Origin: Alphaproteobacteria bacterium | Lineage (GTDB): Bacteria; Pseudomonadota; Alphaproteobacteria; CAAHEQ01; UBA3637 | Assembly: GCA_015062385.1 (NCBI GenBank) | Contig: SUUT01000013.1 | Coordinates: 1-39,884, forward strand | Direction of reading: 5' to 3' | DNA: 39,884 nt | Part shown: piece after piece, positions 34,100 to 39,884 of the stretch | How the letters are laid out: each line of letters opens with the position of its first letter | Numbering within the stretch: position 1 is the first letter of the stretch | The notes under the pieces: model-generated | Told to the model about the DNA's origin: nothing | Seen by the model: the letters and a program-made list of their open reading frames with translations, nothing else | Databases searched by the model: none | Made by a program: the position numbers and the translations under genes

Positions 34100-34678
34100 A
34101 TGTATGAACAATTAGAAGAAGTTAAAAAATCTTGTTTAAATTGTCAAAAATGTGCATTGGGAGCATTACGAAATAATGTTGTGTTTTCAGATGGTATTCC
34201 AAATTCAAAATTAATGTTAATCGGAGAAGCTCCCGGATTTAATGAAGATATGCAGGGAAAACCATTTGTCGGACGTGCAGGTCAATTATTGGATAAAATT
34301 TTTGAATCTGTCGGATTTTCCAGAGAGAAAGATGTGTATATTTGTAATACCATCAAATGTCGTCCACCGGAAAATCGTGATCCTTTACCGGAGGAAAAAG
34401 AAGCTTGTCGTGCTTATTTGGATAAGCAGATTGAAATATTAAAACCTCGTATTATTTTGCTTTGCGGAAAAGTAGCTTTAACTTCCTTTTTACCACACTT
34501 GAATGTGGGTATTACAAAGGTGAGAGGGCAGTGGTTTGAGGGACCTTACGGTGCAAAAATGATGCCAATTTTTCATCCGTCATATTTGTTAAGAAATCCG
34601 ATTGCCCGACCGGGTTCGCCGAAGGCACTCATGTGGGAAGATATTAAAAATATTCGCAAAGCATATGATGCTTTGTAA
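34100..34678 (+). CDS. Family 4 uracil-DNA glycosylase (Fe-S)
   Basis: Start at 34100 after AAGGAG; an upstream in-frame start at 34070 lacks a site. 192 residues. Iron-sulfur cysteines C12, C15, one in YICNTIKCRPPENRDP and one in EEKEACRAYL. The family signature GEAPGFNEDMQGKPFVGRAGQLL holds the catalytic motif (GEAPGxxED), and the second motif is HPSYLLRNP. It removes uracil from DNA at the start of base excision repair. It converges with the cysteine-rich prepilin gene, with 13 bp between the stops. Confidence 0.94.
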   Translation: MYEQLEEVKKSCLNCQKCALGALRNNVVFSDGIPNSKLMLIGEAPGFNEDMQGKPFVGRAGQLLDKIFESVGFSREKDVYICNTIKCRPPENRDPLPEEKEACRAYLDKQIEILKPRIILLCGKVALTSFLPHLNVGITKVRGQWFEGPYGAKMMPIFHPSYLLRNPIARPGSPKALMWEDIKNIRKAYDAL

Positions 34679-34691
34679 TGAATTTTTTCTT

Positions 34692-37397
34692 TTATTTTGG
34701 AATACAATATAATTTTTCTCCATCTTGGGAAATATCCCCATTTGCATTTTTACAAAGTTGTTGTGATGTGATATCTATACCGATTTCATTATCTATAGTT
34801 GAAATACCTGTTCGGCATTCACCGGAGATATCTTGCCAATCACCGTCTTCACAGATTAGTACACACGCATAAGTATTTGTACCTGTTTGCATCACTCTGC
34901 GATTGGAACAAGATGTACATAATTGTTTTGAATCAGTTGAATCTGCAATTGCAACAGCTGTTTCCGTGTTGCAAGAAATACATCTATTATTTATTGATAA
35001 GAATGTAATTGTTTGTTCACAACCTGCTTTAATACAATAGGAATCGTCCGTAAATCGTCGTAAATCACCACAAGATTCACATTGTTTTTGTGTTGTTTTA
35101 TAAGCGGCATCAGAGGTACACGAACGACATTTCCAATCGTTATCTCGATAAAGTGTTCCGATTCCTGCCGGATAGTTGGGAAAATTATCCGGATCCGGAC
35201 TGTCACTATTACAAACACCATATGTGCCGGGTTTATACAATATACATTTATTATCAATGTACATACGTTTATTTATTATGCAATTATTTTCGCAAAGCTC
35301 TTTTGAATCAACTTTGTAATGTGGATATGTCATACTGCTACATGGCTCACAAGAGTTGATGGCAAAACGGAATGTTTCACTTGGACACGTTGTTAATGAA
35401 CAGTAACGGGCTTTGGAACCACCGGTTAATGAATATGTTTTTGTTGCGGTACTGCAATTTGCACACATATCTGTAAAAATTTGGGAGGGCGGGTATCCAC
35501 TTGACCATTGAGTTCCTAAATCAGTGCATTTTTTACATTCGCCGTTATCTCCTCGTTGTACATAACCTTCTCCACAATCATTATAACAATATAACTTGTT
35601 TTCTCTTTCATCAATCCATCTTTTTTTTACATCTGTATATCCCTGTCCCTCATTGGCGATATTACATTTTGTGCAACCGGAGGCTTCATCACTTTCAATT
35701 TCAATAGGGCCTTGTGTATCACAGGAGCGACAAATTTTATTTTTATCCATAACATATCCGGCTGGGCAGACTTCTAAATCTAATACACAATTTCCATTAA
35801 CGTATTTTCTATTTGGATTTCCTTTTTCATCTTTACACGCATTACATAAGTTAATTCCATCAACGGAGCAATCACCTGTTTCGTTAATACATAAAGATAC
35901 AACTTTCGGAGATGAACAAGGATAACAGACTCCTGTACTGCTGACAAATTCATTTGTATTACATTTTGTTGTGCAAAAAGGATTTAGATTTGATATCCGA
36001 TGTATTGTTTTTCCGGGGCAAGCCGAACATTCATTTTGCCAAGCCTGTTTTAATTCATCGGGAATCGTTTGTTTGTACATTTGAGCCCCGTAATTATCAA
36101 AACACATAGGCCATTTATCGCTATAACAATCAGAATTATCTTGTTTGTTAATTTCACATGAACGACAAATACCATCAGCTTTAAAATAACCAGTTGGACA
36201 GTTTTTTAAAACACATTTATTGTTTCCGTATAGTATGCGATTGCTACATGATTGACACAAAGAGCGAGATTGTTCATCATCTGGTATTGTTAAAATAGCC
36301 CAGTTTCCGTATGTTTCTAAATCTGTTTGTACGTGAATTCGTCCGGAATTAGATACTTTTTCAGAAGTTCCCGAACAAGGTAAACAATCGTATTGTGTTG
36401 TTAAAAACTCCTTACCTCTGATACAAGTTGAAGCACAATATGTTGTTCGGTTGTCATTTTTACCGGTTTCGGCAATGCGTTTACCATTATTACAGGCTTG
36501 ACACATTTCAATTCCACTATGAGAATCTTTGATTTCAATATTTCCGACTTTTTTTTCAAAAATTCCGTCATTATCATCTGCATTTTGAAGTATTATATTT
36601 GCGTTAAAAGTGCATTGTACACAGGAACCATTGGCAGCACGATATTCTTTGCCAAACTTATCACCCTCTCCGCATGTTTGTGGGAGATCAACGCATTTAT
36701 GTGTTGTTGGTTCACATACTTGATTTTGATTTAGACAATCTGTATTTACCAAACATTCAACGCAAATACCGTCATTATTGTTTTCTAAGCAAAAGGGTGT
36801 ATTGGTATCACTACATTTATTATGACACATCATATCATCTTCACAGGTAGCTGTTCCACATGCTTGGGAGCAATCTGTGTCTTCAATACAATATTGAGAA
36901 TTTTCCAAATTCTCTGAATTAATGAATGATGTAAAAACTATTTGATTATCAGATTTGGCTTCTGTACAAAGATTTGAATTATTATTATATTTAATATTAT
37001 TGACTTGAATAAATTGCAAACCCTGAATAATTTGATTTAATTTCATATTCAAAACTTGTTTACAAACATTTTGAGGTATGTTTTCTACAATAATTTTAAA
37101 TGCAACATCAGGGTGTGTTGTTATTCGGATGGGATATCCTGTTTGTGTTTTATTATTCCATTCGGGAAAAGCGGTTTTGTCCGTATTATTCTCTGTTTCC
37201 GGCAGCGGAATATTTTGAAATCTATGATAAATATCAGATGCACGTGCATTAACTTCTCCGACAATATCATTTGCCTGATATTTATCCATGGCAAATTTAT
37301 ATCCCATTATCCCGCCAACACTTAATACACCGACAACAGCTAAAACACCCAATATTTCTACCATTGAACGACCAAATTCGTTAACTTTGTTTTGCAT
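34692..37397 (-). CDS. Type IV prepilin-like protein with giant cysteine-rich ectodomain
   Basis: 901 residues; AAAGGAG precedes the ATG. The N-terminus is a class III prepilin signal: short leader ending in G9, then RSMVE with the essential Glu at mature position 5, followed by the hydrophobic helix ILGVLAVVGVLSVGGIMGY. A PilS-like globular region (~35-165) includes two cysteines (NVCKQVLN and SNLCTE) that could form the pilin disulfide. From ~168 on there are dozens of cysteines in short modules (CxxDTDCSQAC, CxSC, CPTGYF, CxPC and similar) that look like EGF/TNFR/GCC-type repeats. The likely role is a minor pilin or tip adhesin processed by a prepilin peptidase and assembled by the type IVb machinery at 20250-29679. 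Pili normally use pilins of 150-200 residues; the closest functional analogue is R64 PilV, a pilin with a C-terminal adhesin. Confidence 0.88.
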   Translation of the reverse strand: MQNKVNEFGRSMVEILGVLAVVGVLSVGGIMGYKFAMDKYQANDIVGEVNARASDIYHRFQNIPLPETENNTDKTAFPEWNNKTQTGYPIRITTHPDVAFKIIVENIPQNVCKQVLNMKLNQIIQGLQFIQVNNIKYNNNSNLCTEAKSDNQIVFTSFINSENLENSQYCIEDTDCSQACGTATCEDDMMCHNKCSDTNTPFCLENNNDGICVECLVNTDCLNQNQVCEPTTHKCVDLPQTCGEGDKFGKEYRAANGSCVQCTFNANIILQNADDNDGIFEKKVGNIEIKDSHSGIEMCQACNNGKRIAETGKNDNRTTYCASTCIRGKEFLTTQYDCLPCSGTSEKVSNSGRIHVQTDLETYGNWAILTIPDDEQSRSLCQSCSNRILYGNNKCVLKNCPTGYFKADGICRSCEINKQDNSDCYSDKWPMCFDNYGAQMYKQTIPDELKQAWQNECSACPGKTIHRISNLNPFCTTKCNTNEFVSSTGVCYPCSSPKVVSLCINETGDCSVDGINLCNACKDEKGNPNRKYVNGNCVLDLEVCPAGYVMDKNKICRSCDTQGPIEIESDEASGCTKCNIANEGQGYTDVKKRWIDERENKLYCYNDCGEGYVQRGDNGECKKCTDLGTQWSSGYPPSQIFTDMCANCSTATKTYSLTGGSKARYCSLTTCPSETFRFAINSCEPCSSMTYPHYKVDSKELCENNCIINKRMYIDNKCILYKPGTYGVCNSDSPDPDNFPNYPAGIGTLYRDNDWKCRSCTSDAAYKTTQKQCESCGDLRRFTDDSYCIKAGCEQTITFLSINNRCISCNTETAVAIADSTDSKQLCTSCSNRRVMQTGTNTYACVLICEDGDWQDISGECRTGISTIDNEIGIDITSQQLCKNANGDISQDGEKLYCIPK

Positions 37398-37418
37398 AAT
37401 CTTCTCCTTTATAACCTC

Positions 37419-37437
37419 ATACTCATAAAATGAGTAT
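37419..37437. promoter_or_regulatory. Perfect inverted repeat in the leader of the cysteine-rich prepilin gene
   Basis: ATACTCAT (37419-37426) and ATGAGTAT (37430-37437) with a 3-nt spacer, 22 nt upstream of the minus-strand ATG. The right arm contains TATACT on the minus strand, which could act as a -10 box, but no good -35 is visible. It may be an operator or a leader hairpin. Confidence 0.45.
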
Positions 37438-37606
37438 AAAAAAAGGAACCTTTTTTTCCCTATTCGAATCGAAAGAATCGGATTTTAAAAAAATAAAAGA
37501 TTATTATTTTAATTGAGTAATTTATTTAAAATTAAAAAAAATGCTAAAAAGTGAAAAAAAGTGTTGCATTTATACGTTCCTTTTTTTACAGATAAAATAA
37601 GAAACC

Positions 37607-37634
37607 TTTACATTTTGTTAAAAGATGATACAAT
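37607..37634 (+). promoter_or_regulatory. Sigma70-like promoter of the XRE regulator
   Basis: TTTACA (37607-37612) and TACAAT (37629-37634) with a 16-bp spacer, 60 nt upstream of the ATG at 37694. Confidence 0.6.
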
Positions 37635-37644
37635 AATTTTAATA

Positions 37645-37667
37645 GTCAAATGTTTGATACATTTGAC
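37645..37667 (+). promoter_or_regulatory. Leader hairpin followed by T-run (attenuator or operator)
   Basis: Perfect 9-bp arms GTCAAATGT (37645-37653) and ACATTTGAC (37659-37667), loop TTGAT, followed by GTTTTTTATT. It lies just downstream of the predicted transcription start and upstream of the XRE gene. It has the form of an intrinsic terminator inside the leader, or a dyad operator for autoregulation. Confidence 0.6.
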
Positions 37668-37693
37668 GTTTTTTATTGAATGAAAGGAAAAAA

Positions 37694-37989
37694 ATGAAAA
37701 CAATTTCATCACTTATCCGTAATTTACGGAAAAAAAAGAGTTAACACAAGAAGAACTAGCTGAATTGATGGATGTTTCAACGCTCTCAATTAGCAATATG
37801 AAACGAGGCAAACACTTTCCATCTGCTAAAAATTTAAATAAGTTAATAACAATATTTGAACTGCAAAATCAATTAGAATTACTCTCGCTATTTTTAACCT
37901 CTGATTCGGAAAAACAAAAATATTTACTGCAATTAGCAACCTATTCAGAGAAAAAATTAGAAGAAATCATTTTATTATTTCAACAGTGA
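37694..37989 (+). CDS. XRE-family helix-turn-helix regulator requiring a -1 frameshift
   Basis: The frame starting at ATG 37694 (AAAGGA 6 nt upstream) encodes MKTISSLIRNLRKKKS and stops at 37742-37744. The rest of the protein is in the -1 frame from 37738: ELTQEELAELMDVSTLSISN, then MKRGKHFPSAKNLNKL and a leucine/glutamate-rich tail to TGA at 37987-37989. Joined, they give a 98-residue protein with a normal XRE/Cro-like HTH (helix 2 LTQEELAELM, recognition helix STLSISNMKRG). The junction is an A8 run containing A_AAA_AAG. Options are programmed frameshifting, phase variation by homopolymer length, a true pseudogene, or a sequencing error. Position between two cysteine-rich protein genes suggests control of one of them, which is inference. 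Confidence 0.75.
37732..37738 (+). other. Candidate -1 ribosomal frameshift heptamer A_AAA_AAG
   Basis: The heptamer is in the correct phase relative to the zero frame (codons AAA AAA AAG) and is followed by AGT TAA, one codon before the zero-frame stop. Slipping back one base reads GAG next and restores the HTH protein. This is the same heptamer used by E. coli dnaX. No clear Shine-Dalgarno stimulator lies upstream. A 9-bp hairpin with a bulge (37759-37768 with 37786-37794) lies 20 nt downstream, farther than usual. Confidence 0.55.
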
Positions 37990-38017
37990 AACAAGTAAAA
38001 TATTAAAGGCTTCCTAG

Positions 38018-38042
38018 GTCCGTTGATTAAATTTCAACGGAC
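38018..38042. other. Perfect hairpin between convergent genes
   Basis: GTCCGTTGA (38018-38026) and TCAACGGAC (38034-38042), 9-bp arms with a 7-nt loop, between the XRE stop (37989) and the cysteine-rich gene stop (38053). It lacks a T-run on either strand, so it is not a standard intrinsic terminator; it may still help end both transcripts. Confidence 0.5.
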
Positions 38043-38052
38043 AGAGAAGAGA

Positions 38053-39884
38053 TTATTCACAGATACCATATTCCGCATTCCAATTTGGACGAATAGACGG
38101 ACACCCCTCACATGATTCCCCATTCCAGATAGGCGTACTACCCGAACAGGTCGGAATACATTTTTTCTGATAAGTGCCGGTAACTTTGCCTTTTCCGGTA
38201 CAAGTTCCAGTTCCTCCTGCTGGTGGATTTTGACAATAATTTATACTTCCTGTCACAATTGTTGTTCCGGGTCCTGCCCAATGATTCTCACAATAGCGAA
38301 GCCCTGGACCCCAAAAATCTTGTTCAAAATATAAAGCATAAATTGTTTTAGCTCTAACGGTTACACCATAATTAGTATACCCACTTGTTGCAACTAATCT
38401 ACCAACCGAAACACTACCAGAACCATTAGATAAAATGCCTCCGCCCGAATAACTAGAAGCATATAAATCCTGAAAAGAAGATGTGCCTGCGACATGACTG
38501 AACGTTTGAACTCTTGCTTTTCCTGTTACAGTTAATGAGCCTTTAGTATTATATAAAGCACCTTTTAAATCAATTGTCCCAATTTTCATAATATTAGAAT
38601 TAATAAAAGATGCTATCCCAATTAAGTGATTAGCGGTTAATGTTCCATTATTTTGAAATGATGCCCCCCATGTTGTACCTTGCGAACTAATAACAGTATC
38701 AATATTCATTACTCCATCATTTATAATAATTATTTCACTTAAATAGTTTCCTGAAGAATCTTGAATCGGTGCCGACTGCATTCCTTCTAGTATACCGGCA
38801 GTTAGTTTACCTGTACTTTGATTATGAACACCATGAGCATATCCATTTCCATAAACTTTGTTTGTAACTGTTATCGTTCCTGCATTATTAATTCCGTTGG
38901 ACGTTGAACTGGTTGCAGAAACATTTTTTGCTTTTAATGTAATTCCAGAATTAACCGTTAATGTCCCTTTTACAACCAAATTACAGTCAGATATATCTAA
39001 ATTTTTGGATACTGTCATATTTGTATTATATGTAACTGTGTCACCCGAAGCACTGTAATTTGTTAAACCAATATTCTTTATCTGATTTCCACACCACGTT
39101 GATAAAATAGTGCACTGTGTTCCGTCCCAATAAGGATTGGCTGTCGGACAGGCTTCACAAGCACTTGTTGATGTATTCCACTTCGGTTTTGCATTGTTAA
39201 CTTCGTAACACGTTTTACACGTTTGTGTAGCTGTGTCCCAATATGGTTTTGCTGTTGTACAAGCAACACATTGTTTGTTTGTGCTGTCCCATGTCGGTTC
39301 GTCACTCGGACATGTTGTACAGGTCAATCCGTTCCAATATGGTTTGCTTTCATCTGCTTGATAGCATTTAACGCATTTGTTCGTACCACTTTGATAATAA
39401 GGCGTATCACTTGGACAAGCACAACTTCCCCCACTCCACACTTTCGGAGCATAACATGTATCCTGTGTTGAGCCTGTTGTCACACACTTTTTCGATGAAG
39501 CACTCCATGAACCACTGGAACAAACACATTTTTTATTTGTACTGTCCCATGAGGCATTCGTTCCCGCACAATAGGTACAATTATCGCCATAATACCCTGT
39601 TTTACAAACACAGGCTTTTTTGCTGGCATTCCATTCTCGGCTCGTCTGCGTACACGTACACTTATTGTTTGTACTATCCCATTTTGTGTAATTGCCGGCA
39701 CAATACGTACAACTCGGTCCGTAATAATTCGTATTACAGATACATTTATTTTGCGTTGTGTTCCATGTGCTATTCGCTAATGTACACGTACATTTATTAT
39801 TCGTGCTATCCCATTTTGAATTGGCTCCCGCACAATAGACACAACTCGGTCCATAATAGTCTGTATCACAAACGCAGGCTGTTC
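38053..39884 (-). CDS. Cysteine-rich protein with EGF-like tandem repeats and beta-helix region, 3' part
   Basis: The frame is open to the window end with no stop between 39483 and 39884, so a GTG at 39483 is only an internal codon and the gene is 5'-truncated. About 610 residues are visible. The N-terminal visible part has about three 44-residue units with CxC...YYGPSCxYCAG...WDSTNxKC, resembling EGF/laminin-EGF modules. Next come shorter CPSDxPYW-type cysteine motifs. A cysteine-poor region of about 250 residues, rich in N, G, S, T and V, has short strand repeats (GTLTVNSG, GTITVTN, GSLTVTG) typical of right-handed parallel beta-helix surface proteins. It ends with two more cysteine modules (CEGCPSIRPNW). 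It is probably an exported adhesin related to the protein at 34692-37397; its N-terminus, which would decide between pilin and autotransporter-like export, is outside. Confidence 0.8.
   Translation of the reverse strand, partial: TACVCDTDYYGPSCVYCAGANSKWDSTNNKCTCTLANSTWNTTQNKCICNTNYYGPSCTYCAGNYTKWDSTNNKCTCTQTSREWNASKKACVCKTGYYGDNCTYCAGTNASWDSTNKKCVCSSGSWSASSKKCVTTGSTQDTCYAPKVWSGGSCACPSDTPYYQSGTNKCVKCYQADESKPYWNGLTCTTCPSDEPTWDSTNKQCVACTTAKPYWDTATQTCKTCYEVNNAKPKWNTSTSACEACPTANPYWDGTQCTILSTWCGNQIKNIGLTNYSASGDTVTYNTNMTVSKNLDISDCNLVVKGTLTVNSGITLKAKNVSATSSTSNGINNAGTITVTNKVYGNGYAHGVHNQSTGKLTAGILEGMQSAPIQDSSGNYLSEIIIINDGVMNIDTVISSQGTTWGASFQNNGTLTANHLIGIASFINSNIMKIGTIDLKGALYNTKGSLTVTGKARVQTFSHVAGTSSFQDLYASSYSGGGILSNGSGSVSVGRLVATSGYTNYGVTVRAKTIYALYFEQDFWGPGLRYCENHWAGPGTTIVTGSINYCQNPPAGGTGTCTGKGKVTGTYQKKCIPTCSGSTPIWNGESCEGCPSIRPNWNAEYGICE
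39487..39884. repeat. 132-bp tandem repeats encoding EGF-like units
   Basis: The core GT(A/G)CT(A/G)TCCCAT recurs at 39539, 39671 and 39803, exactly 132 bp apart (44 codons), with flanking sequence similar at both DNA and protein level. The array continues beyond the window, so the copy number is unknown. Confidence 0.85.

Noticed and set aside
37765-37989. A complete short gene starting at the TTG at 37765
   Set aside because: There is no ribosome-binding site, and it would lack the first helix of the HTH that is encoded immediately upstream in the other frame; the frameshifted gene explains the data better.
39480-39701. Separate minus-strand frame at the right end
   Set aside because: It is out of frame with the cysteine-rich gene, which is itself open through this region with regular 44-residue repeats.
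39487-39884. CRISPR-like array
   Set aside because: The period is 132 bp, a multiple of three, and the units encode continuous EGF-like protein repeats; there are no short identical repeats with unique spacers.

Overview
The window looks like a chromosomal segment of a low-GC Gram-negative bacterium, most likely an uncultured, possibly host- or gut-associated alphaproteobacterium. This placement is inferred from gene content: an LptG-type permease, a YbaB-RecR pair, a small coiled-coil protein next to ZapA, YebC next to RuvC, and an R64-type thin pilus locus. Standard stop codons are used. Many sigma70-like promoters (TTGACA/TATACT-like boxes 16-17 bp apart) are visible.

Layout. Positions 1-1796 hold the 3' part of a large cysteine-rich surface protein. 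Positions 1865-9158 hold a DXS-like enzyme overlapping a membrane metallophosphoesterase, a PhoR-like kinase, MutS and a small membrane protein. Positions 9165-11277 are a two-gene operon of unknown role: a protein with three internal repeats and a phage-P5-like cell-wall domain protein. Positions 11361-13512 are a HindIII-like restriction-modification pair between two perfect 40-bp direct repeats. Each repeat consists of the last 7 nt of tRNA-Lys plus its terminator, and the intact tRNA-Lys lies at the right edge. Positions 13829-19542 carry LptG, an unknown repeat protein, a HAD phosphatase and an HPt/response regulator/sensor kinase operon.

Positions 19692-29679 hold a VirB2-like small pilin candidate, divergent from a type IVb (R64 thin-pilus-like) assembly operon. 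Its order is an OmpA-like periplasmic protein, a TcpQ-domain lipoprotein, PilN secretin, PilO, PilP, PilQ ATPase and PilR platform protein. It has no adjacent major pilin or prepilin peptidase. Positions 29889-34678 are a housekeeping block: YbaB, RecR, a small coiled-coil protein, ZapA, a YmdB-like phosphoesterase, YebC, RuvC, an AmpD-like amidase and a family 4 uracil-DNA glycosylase.

Positions 34692-37397 encode a 901-residue protein with a class III prepilin N-terminus fused to a very long cysteine-rich ectodomain. This is a plausible minor pilin or tip adhesin for the pilus machine. Positions 37694-37989 hold an XRE-type regulator whose reading frame is broken exactly at a dnaX-type A_AAA_AAG slippery heptamer. 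The window ends inside another cysteine-rich protein on the minus strand, with 44-residue EGF-like tandem repeats followed by a beta-helix-like region.

The unifying theme is surface assembly. One secretin/ATPase pilus apparatus and three very large disulfide-rich proteins, at least one of them pilin-like, lie within about 40 kb, and a recodable regulator sits between two of the large proteins. The mobile signature is the restriction-modification unit at tRNA-Lys.
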